DNA of 47,242 nt, taken from the NCBI GenBank assembly GCA_949283145.1, contig CASDRL010000042.1, positions 1 through 47,242 of the forward strand, read 5' to 3'. The notes under the pieces were generated by a model that made no database searches, was not told where the DNA came from, and saw only the letters and a list, made by a program, of their open reading frames with translations. Each line of letters begins with the position of its first letter. Positions within the stretch are counted from its first letter, which is position 1. The translations under genes and the position numbers were made by a program. Source of the stretch: an uncultured Clostridia bacterium. GTDB lineage: Bacteria > Bacillota > Clostridia > Christensenellales > CAG-917. Below, piece by piece: positions 34,149 through 42,509 of the stretch.

Positions 34149-36548
34149 ATGGGTCCGGCAAAAAAAATCATGCGAAAGATCTCGCTGCTCGTCAACAAGA
34201 TCACGGGCGGGACGGTGCAGAACCTCAACACGGGCTCGGCACGCGGAGAGGCATTTCCCGGCATGGCGGAAGCCTGCCGCAAAGCCGCCGCGGACGGCAG
34301 CGTGCTGCTCCTCAACGACGGCGTCCTGCCTCTCGCCTCGGACAGCCGTGTCGCTCTCTTCGGAAGGGTGCAGCGGGACTGGTTCTATGTGGGCTACGGC
34401 TCGGGCGGCGATGTGCGCGCCCCCTATCTGGTCTCACCCGTCCAAGGGCTGAAAGCCGCGGGCGTCAAACTCGATGAGGAGCTTCTCGCCCTCTATCGCG
34501 AATGGACGGAGAAAAACCCCGCAGACCCCGGTTTCTGGGGACACTGGCCCCTCTCTCATCCCGAAATGCCCGTTCCCCGCGCGGCGGTCGCGGCTGCGGC
34601 GGAGCGCTGTGATGTCGCCGTCATACTTCTTGGGCGCGCCGCGGGCGAAGACCGCGACTGTTCTCTTTCCCCCGGCAGCTATTATCTGACCGCTCAGGAA
34701 CGTCGGCTCATAGAAGATGTAGAAAGCGCATTCGAAAAGACCGTGATCGTGCTTGACATCGGCTCTCCCATCGATCTTTTGTGGACGGGAGAACTTCCGC
34801 CCTCCGCTCTTCTCATCGTGTGGCAGGGAGGAATGGAAAGCGGCAATGCTCTTGCAGACGTCCTGACCGGAAAGCGCGAACCGGGCGGACGGCTCACGGA
34901 CACGATCCCGCGCAAATTTTCCGACAGCCCCGTCTCATCCGCCGTCGACACGGCTGCGGTGTGCGAATATTCCGAAGACATCTATGTCGGCTACCGCTAT
35001 TTCGAGACATTCGCAAAGGAAGAAGCGCTCTTCCCCTTCGGCGCAGGCATGGGGTACACTTCCTTTTCCGTCTCGGACGCGAAGACCTCTTTCGACGGGA
35101 CGCGGGTCACGGTCACGGCAAAAGTGACCAACATCGGCGCGCGCACGGGGCGTGAGGTGCTTCAGCTCTACATCAAGGCGCCCGGCACGGCGCTTCCCCG
35201 CCCCGCTCGCGAACTCGCCGCGTTCAAAAAGAGCGGCGAAATACTTCCCGGCGGCAGCGAGATTGTCGCTCTTTCATTCGCGATCGACGACTGCGCCGCA
35301 TTTGACGAAGAGAACTCCGAATGGGTGACGGAAGAAGGAGAATATGCGCTTTTCCTAGGGAAAAACGTGCGCGACGCGGAACATATCGGCACCGTCACGG
35401 TCCCTACCGCAGCAAGAAAAAAGGTGATGTCCGGGGCGGCGCCCGTGCATCCCTTCATGCGGCTAACGTCCGAAAGCGGCAAGCCCGTATACAAAAGCGT
35501 ACCGCTTTCGCGGACGGATCTCAGAGCCCGCATCGCGAGCAAACTGCCGGACGAACTCCCCGTCCCTCAAGGGAACGTAACTTTCACGGACGTCAAGGCA
35601 GGAAAAAGGAGCGCGGAAGAGCTCGCCGCCACACTTTCGGATGTTGACTTGGAAGCGATCTCGCGCGGCGACTACACCATGAACAGCCCTCTCGGCGCAC
35701 AAGGAAATGCGGGCGCGCTGGGCGGAGTGACGGAAAGTATGCGCACAAAGGGGATCCCCGCGGCAACGACTACGGACGGACCTTCCGGCATCAGACTTGC
35801 CGAGACCTGCTCACTGCTCCCCTCAGGGATCGCTCTCGCCTCCTCATGGGACACGGAGAGCGTGCGCGAACTCACAGCTCTGCTCGGACAGGAGATGCGC
35901 GCGAAAGGCTCGGATATCCTGCTGGCACCCGGCATGAACATACACCGCACCCCTCTCGGCGGCAGAAACTTCGAATATTTCTCGGAAGATCCCGTGCTCA
36001 CGGGCAAGATCGCCGCAGCATACATAAAGGGAGTGCAGTCTGCAGGCGTCTCCGCCTGTCCCAAACACTTTGCCTGCAACAACCGCGAACGCAACCGCAC
36101 TCATAACGACTCGCGCGTCTCGGAACGCGCTCTGAGAGAGATCTATCTCAAAGGGTTCGGCATCGCGGTCAAAGAGGGAAAGCCTCTCAACATCATGACC
36201 TCGTACAACAAGATCAACGGCGTTTGGGGGCACTACAACTATGACCTCGTCACCACCGTGCTCCGCGATGAGTGGGGATATGACGGCTGCGTGATGACAG
36301 ACTGGTGGATGCGTTACGCCCCCAGCCCGGAATTCCCGAAAGTGCGCGGGAACGGCTACCGCGTGCGCGCCCAGGTGGATGTGCTGATGCCGGGCGGGAA
36401 ACGCACGGGGAAGCGCAAACCGGACGGGACGCTTACGGAAACTTTGGGCAAACCGGACGGGATCACGCGCGGCGAAATGCAGCGCACGGCGGCGAACGTC
36501 ATCCGTATGCTCGCCCGTCTCGACACACTGCCACGCGACAATAAATAA
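34149..36548 (+). CDS. Glycoside hydrolase family 3 with swapped domain order
   Basis: 799-residue GH3 enzyme with the domains in the order alpha/beta sandwich (about 45-270), fibronectin-III-like (about 300-400), then the TIM barrel (about 500-799), the reverse of typical beta-glucosidases but known from some gut and soil bacteria. In the barrel: TTDGPSGIRL, GMNIHRTPLGGRNFEYFSEDP (cut at the turn), KHFACNNRE and the nucleophile D718 in GCVMTDWW. There is no signal peptide, so it acts on imported oligosaccharides. Sugar specificity (beta-glucosidase, beta-xylosidase or N-acetylhexosaminidase-like) cannot be settled. It follows tmcAL after 60 bp and ends in a terminator. Confidence 0.92.
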   Translation: MGPAKKIMRKISLLVNKITGGTVQNLNTGSARGEAFPGMAEACRKAAADGSVLLLNDGVLPLASDSRVALFGRVQRDWFYVGYGSGGDVRAPYLVSPVQGLKAAGVKLDEELLALYREWTEKNPADPGFWGHWPLSHPEMPVPRAAVAAAAERCDVAVILLGRAAGEDRDCSLSPGSYYLTAQERRLIEDVESAFEKTVIVLDIGSPIDLLWTGELPPSALLIVWQGGMESGNALADVLTGKREPGGRLTDTIPRKFSDSPVSSAVDTAAVCEYSEDIYVGYRYFETFAKEEALFPFGAGMGYTSFSVSDAKTSFDGTRVTVTAKVTNIGARTGREVLQLYIKAPGTALPRPARELAAFKKSGEILPGGSEIVALSFAIDDCAAFDEENSEWVTEEGEYALFLGKNVRDAEHIGTVTVPTAARKKVMSGAAPVHPFMRLTSESGKPVYKSVPLSRTDLRARIASKLPDELPVPQGNVTFTDVKAGKRSAEELAATLSDVDLEAISRGDYTMNSPLGAQGNAGALGGVTESMRTKGIPAATTTDGPSGIRLAETCSLLPSGIALASSWDTESVRELTALLGQEMRAKGSDILLAPGMNIHRTPLGGRNFEYFSEDPVLTGKIAAAYIKGVQSAGVSACPKHFACNNRERNRTHNDSRVSERALREIYLKGFGIAVKEGKPLNIMTSYNKINGVWGHYNYDLVTTVLRDEWGYDGCVMTDWWMRYAPSPEFPKVRGNGYRVRAQVDVLMPGGKRTGKRKPDGTLTETLGKPDGITRGEMQRTAANVIRMLARLDTLPRDNK

Positions 36549-36574
36549 TGTTTTATCGGACATATTACAAGCAT

Positions 36575-36615
36575 AAAACGCCGTTTCGAACAAATCGGAC
36601 GGCGTTTTGTTTTTC
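36575..36615 (+). terminator. Terminator after the GH3 gene
   Basis: AAAACGCCG...CGGCGTTTT arms with an inner TTTCGA/TCGGA pairing, followed by TTGTTTTT. 36616-36773 has no supportable gene and no clear promoter. Confidence 0.8.
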
Positions 36616-36773
36616 ATTCCCGTCAGGCATCCCGCGCTGTCCGCGACGATCAGAAGAACATCTCCCGGGATCTCGCTCGGCTGCCTTTGCGCGGAGACCC
36701 GCACCGTATGCGATGATGCACACCGTACTCCCCGCAAACGAATAACGCCGACAAAAAAGACATATGTTCTTTT

Positions 36774-37760
36774 GTGGACACCCGGCGCGTCAAATACCTG
36801 CTGAAAAGAGCCGCCCCGGCAGCCGCCGTCGCCGCATTCATGCTGATGATCGTGATCAGACCCGATCACTTTCTGGACTCGGCGTCGCGCGGGCTGCTGC
36901 TTTTTGCAACATCCGTGCTTCCCGCGGTGTTCCCCTTCTTTTTCTGTTCCTCACTGCTCACAGCGCTCGGTGCGGCAAATGCACTCTCCCGTGCCGGCGC
37001 GCGTCCCGTCGGCGTGCTTTTCAACTCGCCGCCCGCAGGCGCGTACGTCCTCGCGCTCTCCATGCTCAGCGGCTACCCCATCGGCGCCGCGACGACTGCC
37101 GACCTCTTCAAACGCGGCATAGTGGACGAACAGGAAGTGAAACGCATCGCGTCGTTCACATCGACGTCCGGGCCCATATTCGTGCTCGGGACTGTCGGCG
37201 CCGCCGTATTCGACGACCCGGTATGCGGCGCGGTGATCCTTGCCGCGCACTATGCGGCAGCCCTCACCACAGGCATTATCTTCCGAGGAAGAAAGAAACG
37301 TACGCCATCATCCCCCGTCGTCAGGATGTTCGCCGAGGATGCCGACAGCGCCTTGCAGCAAAGCATCGCGTCTTCCACGATGGCGATGCTTGCCGTCGGG
37401 GGTTACGTCGTGGTCGGCAACATGCTCATCGACGCATTCGATCTCGCGGGATTTTTCACCCTGCTCGGCAGCATCCCGGGACGCGGCGCGGCGGACTGCA
37501 TCACCGCGCTTGCGGCAGGCGCGATCGAGATGACCAGAGGGACGATGGCTGCCGCCGCGATCCCCGACATCAGGCTCGCCGTCGCTTGTGCATGCGCCAT
37601 AGTGTCCTTCGGCGGGCTTTCGGTCCTGCTCCAAAGCCACGCGTTTCTCTCGCGCTGCAACATGAAGTTTTCCGCCCTCTTAGCGCGAAAGACGGTGCAA
37701 AGCGTTGCCGGGTTCATATATGCGGGGGTTTTTTCACTAATTATTTTCACTAATTTATGA
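36774..37760 (+). CDS. ylbJ: YlbJ-like (SpoIIM/GATE-type) membrane protein
   Basis: 328-residue polytopic membrane protein of the YlbJ family, with gate-like repeats also found in nucleoside transport/recognition proteins. Two half repeats show it: ASRGLLLFATSVLPAVFPFFF with LSMLSGYPIGAATTADLF and SFTSTSGPIFVLGTVG, then a later half ending in an amphipathic region. In B. subtilis ylbJ is sporulation-linked (sigma-E) and lies near ylbM, as here. The start is GTG at 36774 with only a weak A-rich ribosome site, so the true start may differ by a few codons. Presence hints at spore formation but does not prove it. Confidence 0.8.
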   Translation: MDTRRVKYLLKRAAPAAAVAAFMLMIVIRPDHFLDSASRGLLLFATSVLPAVFPFFFCSSLLTALGAANALSRAGARPVGVLFNSPPAGAYVLALSMLSGYPIGAATTADLFKRGIVDEQEVKRIASFTSTSGPIFVLGTVGAAVFDDPVCGAVILAAHYAAALTTGIIFRGRKKRTPSSPVVRMFAEDADSALQQSIASSTMAMLAVGGYVVVGNMLIDAFDLAGFFTLLGSIPGRGAADCITALAAGAIEMTRGTMAAAAIPDIRLAVACACAIVSFGGLSVLLQSHAFLSRCNMKFSALLARKTVQSVAGFIYAGVFSLIIFTNL

Positions 37761-37842
37761 CATAAATTGTTGACTATGCGCGGCCGCGGTCAATATGCTT
37801 TACGTAAAGGCAACATTCTGCCGAAATTCACGGAGGAAAATT

Positions 37843-38337
37843 ATGACCGAAAACCGATGCAACACTGTGCTTGTTGCTTACTCTGCTTTACCCAAAATCC
37901 TGAAAGAATGCGACGCCGCGTTCAATTCCCGCCTTCAAAGCAGCTTTATGAGCGCCCATTTGCAGCGCGGGATCTCCACGGAGAAACTTGTGCGGGAAAT
38001 GATCGACATAAATAGGCGAAAACTTGCTCTGTTACAGTTGAAAGAGACCGTCGAAAACGCCGCCGGTTCCATGCCCTCGGCGCTCTCAGAGATCCTCATC
38101 CTGCGGTTTGTCAAAGGCAAGACCTTCCAGGAGATCGCAGACACACAAAACATTTCCGTCCGCACGGCATTCAGGCGCTTCGACCGCGCCCGCGACGAAT
38201 TCGCACGAGCCCTCGACCGCCTCGGTCTTGACGAAAAGACTTTCCGAAAACACTATCTCACGGACCCTGTCGTCTCCGCCGTATGCGCCCGCATTGACGA
38301 CGGCGAGTACTTCACCGCAAAAAGCATCAGGGAGTGA
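37843..38337 (+). CDS. Sigma-region-4-like HTH protein
   Basis: 164 residues. The centre resembles sigma-70 region 4: ILILRFVKGKTFQEIADTQNISVRTAFRRFDRARDEF (shown only to identify it; core QEIADTQNISVR, about 112-123). The N-terminal 90 residues are helical with no region 2, so it is not a full sigma factor; such proteins often regulate phage or mobile DNA, or act as YlxM-like modulators. Start 37843 is fixed by GGAGG at 37832-37836. A weak promoter (TTGACT, 18 bp, TATGCT, 37769-37798) precedes it. It borders a repeat-rich gap. Function unknown. Confidence 0.75.
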   Translation: MTENRCNTVLVAYSALPKILKECDAAFNSRLQSSFMSAHLQRGISTEKLVREMIDINRRKLALLQLKETVENAAGSMPSALSEILILRFVKGKTFQEIADTQNISVRTAFRRFDRARDEFARALDRLGLDEKTFRKHYLTDPVVSAVCARIDDGEYFTAKSIRE

Positions 38338-38514
38338 AAAATCGCAGGTTCGGGCGGACGCTTCAAATGGGGTGTAGCGTCGTATTCAAGCACGCTCGAG
38401 ATGGGGTGTGCGTCCCGCGAGTTATACGGCGTACTCAAAAACGCTCTCTCAAGCTGTTCGTCTCGGGGGTGCTCGCTCATAGGTTGCGGCGTGCTCAAAG
38501 GAATAAATAAGCTT

Positions 38515-38695
38515 CCGTCCCCTGACATGGGAGTGTTGTGAATCCCCCTCCTGCGGGTTTGAGCAAGGGTTCCATCGTGTTCAGGCGCGCTCTATCAAGC
38601 CACTCGTCTTACTCAAGCGCGCTTCGAATGGGCTGTTCGTCTCGCGGGTTATCTTGATATCCCCCTCCTTCCCTTCGGGCTTTCCTCCCCCGTGT
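38515..38695. repeat. Dispersed repeat R2, copy b
   Basis: 38515-38560 and 38612-38695 match the two R2 blocks at 23326-23371 and 23228-23312, here in reversed order. Around them (38370-38640, also 38980-39000 and 23690-23710) a shorter word CTCAAGcACGCTC..TCAAGCTgTTCGTC recurs at least five times. 38338-39009 has no supportable gene. Confidence 0.7.
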
Positions 38696-38707
38696 CCGAT
38701 TAAAGTG

Positions 38708-38947
38708 CAGTCCTCGCATCTTGCGGGACTGACTTAACATTTCTACAAAAGTTTTAATATCGCACCAACATAACCGAGCGGAGAACTGCACATACTGAAA
38801 ACCCGGCACGGGCGGAGGAATTCGGCACTCGCAAATTAAAGCCCGTGCCTATTTAGGTTTACGGCGTTGCTCGGCACTCACTTAGCGCGCCGCGACTTGC
38901 AAGAGCAGGCGCAAGCGCCCGCTGTGCAAGTTTGGCTGAGCGGCGCG
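38708..38947. other. Hairpin chain including a triple-nested inverted repeat
   Basis: CAGTCC/GGACTG with an inner CGCA/TGCG (38708-38731); GGCACGGGC/GCCCGTGCC (38805-38849); and a triple nest at 38886-38947: outer CGCGCCGC/GCGGCGCG, middle ACTTGCA/TGCAAGT, inner GGCGC-AA-GCGCC. The outer right flank GGCTGAGCGGCGCGTA recurs inverted at 46986-47001. Confidence 0.65.
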
Positions 38948-39009
38948 TAAAACCGTCTTCGAAAAAGAAGCGGCGTGCTCAAGGACGCTCTATCAAGCTC
39001 TTCATTGCC

Positions 39010-39130
39010 TGAGGGCGATATTTCGATGAAGTGCGCGAAAGAGCCACTGTCAGGGAGCGGAGCGTACACGGACGTACGTGAGCACCATGACAGTGGCTCT
39101 GACAAAGCAATTCGCGAAATAGCGCCGTCA
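39010..39130 (-). repeat. Nested-hairpin element, copy 2
   Basis: Same plan as copy 1: 16-bp outer arms with two mismatches, 14-nt spacers, perfect 13-bp inner arms AGAGCCACTGTCA/complement, a 35-nt apex containing GGAGCGTAC...CGTACGTGAGC. It lies three bases from copy 3, in the same orientation. Confidence 0.85.
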
Positions 39131-39133
39131 GAA

Positions 39134-39257
39134 CTGAGGGCAATATTCGGATGAAGAACAAGGAAAAGCCCCCGTCGGGAGGCGGAGCGTACAGAAACGT
39201 ACGTGAGCATCCACGATGGGGGCTTTGACGATGTTATTCGCCGAATAGTGCCCTCAG
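39134..39257 (-). repeat. Nested-hairpin element, copy 3
   Basis: 17-bp outer arms CTGAGGGCAATATTCGG and near-complement (one mismatch), 14-nt spacers, 13-bp inner arms AAAGCCCCCGTCG / CGATGGGGGCTTT (one G-T pair on the plus strand), the same 36-nt apex. Its right edge touches the stop codon (39258-39260) of the isomerase gene, as copy 1 does at ftsY. Confidence 0.85.
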
Positions 39258-40055
39258 TCAGCGGAATTTTTTCATGTAGTAGGCGTAATGCGCAAACACT
39301 ATCCCCGCATCTTCCAGCTCTTTGTTCCAGCGTTTGACCCACTCGAGGGTGTAGTATCCGGGGTACTCGTTGTAGCGAAGGGTCTCGATGGCTTCTTTGA
39401 CGGGGACGTCGCCGTAGCCCATCATACGGTAGGAGACTTTGCCCTTTTCGATGACGCTGTCTTTCAAGTGCACATACTTTATCTTGCCGCCGAGGTTGGA
39501 GACGGTCTGCGCGATGCTCTCGTCGTTGAAGCGGTAGGGATGATGGACGTCCCAGAGGGCGCCGCCGCCTTCGCCCACTTCGTCGAGGAAGCGCGAAAGA
39601 AGTGCGGTGTCCACAAACAAACCGTTGGTCTCGATGAGCGGGGTGACTCCGCTGCCCTTTGCATAGGAGACGACCTCCTCGTACTGCTTCTTGCAAAGGT
39701 CGATGTCGCCGCCGTCGAAGTAGGGCTTGTCTGTGGACATGACGCGGACGAACTCCGCACCCACCTTTGCCGCGAGGTCGATGTACGCCTTGGCTTCATC
39801 AACGCTCTTGCCCTTGGCGGAATGATCCGCAAGCGCGGCGCCCGAGGTGAGCATGGCGATCTTGATGCCGGTGCGCTCGATGAGCTCCTTGGTGCGGGCA
39901 AAGTCCTCGGTGAACTCTCTCATGGCGGGGGCATATATCTCTCCCCCGATGCCTCTGATCTCGATGGCGGTGTAGCCGAGGTCTTTCGCGGCGGAGATCA
40001 TGTCGCCGAAACGCCAATCCGGGCACCCTATCGTGGAAAAACAAAGTTTCATCAT
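39258..40055 (-). CDS. Sugar phosphate isomerase/epimerase (TIM barrel, AP endonuclease 2-like)
   Basis: 265-residue xylose-isomerase-like TIM barrel. The metal ligands are visible: E142 (IETNG), D169 (WDVHHPYR), H196 (VHLKD) and E238 (TLEWVKRW). Family members isomerise or epimerise sugars, inosose or hydroxypyruvate; the substrate is not evident. Two ATGs in a row; I take the first (40053-40055), seven bases after GGAGG. Last gene of the ileS-led run, 11 bp after the acyl-CoA synthetase. Its stop codon abuts an NHE. Confidence 0.88.
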   Translation of the reverse strand: MMKLCFSTIGCPDWRFGDMISAAKDLGYTAIEIRGIGGEIYAPAMREFTEDFARTKELIERTGIKIAMLTSGAALADHSAKGKSVDEAKAYIDLAAKVGAEFVRVMSTDKPYFDGGDIDLCKKQYEEVVSYAKGSGVTPLIETNGLFVDTALLSRFLDEVGEGGGALWDVHHPYRFNDESIAQTVSNLGGKIKYVHLKDSVIEKGKVSYRMMGYGDVPVKEAIETLRYNEYPGYYTLEWVKRWNKELEDAGIVFAHYAYYMKKFR

Positions 40056-40066
40056 AATCCGCCTCC

Positions 40067-41728
40067 TTATGCTGTCTCGATGTTCGCCGCGTCCTGAAGC
40101 TTGAGGATCTCGATGGCTTCTTCGCGGAGCTTGAATTTCTGGATCTTGCCGCTCGCCGTCACGGGGAACGCGTCCATGAAGCGCACATAGCTGGGCACTT
40201 TGTGCCTTGCCATATGCGATTTGACGAGGTCTTTGACCTCCTGTTCGGTCATGGTCTCGCCCTTTTTCAGGATGATGCACGCCATGATCTCCTCGCCGTA
40301 CTGCTTGCTGGGGACGCCGATGACCTGGACGTCGCTGATCTTGTCGCAGGTGTAGAGGAACTCCTCGAGCTCCTTGGGATAGATGTTCTCGCCGCCGCGG
40401 ATGATCATGTCTTTTATCCTGCCAACGACTTTATAATATCCCTCCTCATCGACGGTGCAGAGGTCGCCGGTGTGCAGCCAGCCGTCCTCATCGATCGCCT
40501 GTTTGGTGGCTTCGGGCATCTTGTAGTAGCCCTTCATGATGTTGTAGCCGCGGGCGAGGAACTCGCCGGGAGTGCCGACGGGCACTTCGAGATTGGTCTC
40601 GGGGTCGACGATCTTGCACTCCACGCCGGGGAAGGCGCGTCCGACTGTCGCGACGCGTTTTTCGAGGGAATCCGTCGTGGTGGTCATGGTGCAGCCGGGA
40701 GAAGCCTCCGTCTGACCGAAGACGATGACGATGTCGCGCATGTTCATCTTGTCCACGACCTTCTTCATCACTTCGATGGGACAGGGGGAACCCGCCATGA
40801 TGCCCGTGCGCAGCGAGGAGAAATCGAACTTGTCGAAATCGTGGTGCTCGAGCATGGCGATGAACATCGTGGGCACGCCGTGGACGGCGGTGCACTTCGC
40901 GGTGCTGATGGCGTTCATCACGGGGACGGGACTGTATGCCTCCACGGGCACCATCGTCGTGCCGTGAGTGATGCACGCCATGGTGGCGAGCACCAGCCCG
41001 AAGCAATGGAAGAAAGGCACCACGATGCACAGCTTGTCCTCGTTGGTGAAAGCCATTCCGTCGCCGATGGTGTTGCCGTTGTTGACGATGTTATAGTGCG
41101 TGAGCATGACGCCTTTGGGGAAGCCCGTCGTGCCCGAGGTGTACTGCATGTTGATGACGTCGTGGCAGTCGAGCTCCGCCTCGCGCGCCTTCAGCACCTC
41201 GTCGGGGACGCTCTCGCCGAGCTTCATCAATTTGTCGAAGCCCATCATGCCCTGCGGGGTGTGCCCGTCCGCGAAGATCACTCTTTCGAGGAAGGGAAGC
41301 GCGGGATGAGAGACCTTGCCGTCCTCCGCGTTTTTGAGCTCGGGGATGAGTTCATTCACGATGTCGACGTAGTTGCTGTCCTTGAAGCCGCCCATCATGA
41401 CGAGCACCTTGGTGTCCGACTGGGTGAGCAGATATTCGAGCTCGAAGATCTTGTAGTTGGTGTTGACGGTGACGAGGATGGCGCCGCACTTCGCCGCGCC
41501 GAAGAGGGTGAGCAGCCACTCGGGGATGTTGGTAGCCCAAATGGCGACCTTGTCGCCCTTCTTGACGCCGATGGAGATGAGCCCCTTTGCCACCTTGTCG
41601 GTGTCCTCGTCAAACTGTTTCCAAGTGCGATGATAATTGCGGGTGGTGTATTCCACCGCAGTTCTTTCCGGTATATCATGGGCGAGACCGTTAATGATCT
41701 GCCCCAAAGTTTTCTCTATGATTTGCAT
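40067..41728 (-). CDS. Acyl-CoA synthetase (AMP-forming)
   Basis: 553-residue ANL-superfamily ligase that activates a carboxylic acid with ATP and joins it to CoA. P-loop YTSGTTGFPKGVMLTH, A5 VFGQTEASPG, A7/A8 GWLHTGDLCTVDEEGYYKVVGRIKD and the C-terminal catalytic lysine context TASGKIQKFKLRE are all intact. It is closest in style to medium/long-chain FadD-like enzymes. It lies 13 bp after the RluA gene and 11 bp before the isomerase. Substrate chain length is not readable. Confidence 0.92.
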   Translation of the reverse strand: MQIIEKTLGQIINGLAHDIPERTAVEYTTRNYHRTWKQFDEDTDKVAKGLISIGVKKGDKVAIWATNIPEWLLTLFGAAKCGAILVTVNTNYKIFELEYLLTQSDTKVLVMMGGFKDSNYVDIVNELIPELKNAEDGKVSHPALPFLERVIFADGHTPQGMMGFDKLMKLGESVPDEVLKAREAELDCHDVINMQYTSGTTGFPKGVMLTHYNIVNNGNTIGDGMAFTNEDKLCIVVPFFHCFGLVLATMACITHGTTMVPVEAYSPVPVMNAISTAKCTAVHGVPTMFIAMLEHHDFDKFDFSSLRTGIMAGSPCPIEVMKKVVDKMNMRDIVIVFGQTEASPGCTMTTTTDSLEKRVATVGRAFPGVECKIVDPETNLEVPVGTPGEFLARGYNIMKGYYKMPEATKQAIDEDGWLHTGDLCTVDEEGYYKVVGRIKDMIIRGGENIYPKELEEFLYTCDKISDVQVIGVPSKQYGEEIMACIILKKGETMTEQEVKDLVKSHMARHKVPSYVRFMDAFPVTASGKIQKFKLREEAIEILKLQDAANIETA

Positions 41729-41741
41729 ATAACTCCTGTTT

Positions 41742-42461
41742 TCAAACGTTTTTGATGTTGATCCCGAGATAGCGCTCGATGTCGAAGAGCGTCCACGGGA
41801 GCGTCTCCGGCGGATAGACTCTGAAGTCCATCCTCTGACCTCCTACGGGGTGGGCAAACCTGAGTTCGGCTGCCCACAGGCATAGCGGGAGTTTCATGCG
41901 TTCGCCGTGCCCGTAGCGCGCGTCCCCGAGGATGGGGGTGCCGTTGGCGGCAAGCTGGACTCTTATCTGATGTCCCCTGCCCGTATAAAGGTTGACGAAG
42001 AGCAGGCTGACATTGTTGGCTTTGTTGTAGTCGAGCTCCTTATAATCAAGCTCCGCATACTTGGCGCCTTCCGTAAGCTCGGGCACCATTTTCACGAGGT
42101 TCTGCTCCGGGAACTTTTTCAGCCAGCAGCGGAGCTTGTCCGCCCTGAAGCGGGGCTCTCCCTCCACGACGGCGAGATAGTGCTTCTCCACCTCACCGTT
42201 CCTGATCGCCTCGGAAAGGCGGGACGCGGCTTTGGAGGTCTTGGCAAACACCATGACGCCCCCCGTCGGACGGTCCAGCCTGTGCACGAGACCGAGATAC
42301 GCCTCGCCCGGCTTGTCGTATTTTTCCACGAGATAACGCTTCAGGAGGTTGAGCATATCCGGGTCGCCCGAGCCGTCCTCCTGGACGGGCACCCCGTACG
42401 GCTTCACCACCACGAGCAAGTGGTTGTCCTCGTAGAGAATTTTCAAGTCTTTGTAGTCCAT
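41742..42461 (-). CDS. RluA-family pseudouridine synthase
   Basis: 239 residues with the RluA catalytic motif GLVHRLDRPTGG (catalytic D63) and downstream KHYLAVVEG, TGRGHQIRVQLAANGTPILGD (in parts) and LCLWAAELRFAHP. There is no N-terminal S4 domain. It converts uridine to pseudouridine in rRNA or tRNA; the exact site is unknown. It follows the methyltransferase gene by 48 bp in the ileS-led operon. Confidence 0.93.
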   Translation of the reverse strand: MDYKDLKILYEDNHLLVVVKPYGVPVQEDGSGDPDMLNLLKRYLVEKYDKPGEAYLGLVHRLDRPTGGVMVFAKTSKAASRLSEAIRNGEVEKHYLAVVEGEPRFRADKLRCWLKKFPEQNLVKMVPELTEGAKYAELDYKELDYNKANNVSLLFVNLYTGRGHQIRVQLAANGTPILGDARYGHGERMKLPLCLWAAELRFAHPVGGQRMDFRVYPPETLPWTLFDIERYLGINIKNV

Positions 42462-42509
42462 AGTTTCGGTTTTATCTCATCGTGTTGTATCTGTCAAGTG
42501 TTTGTTCCG

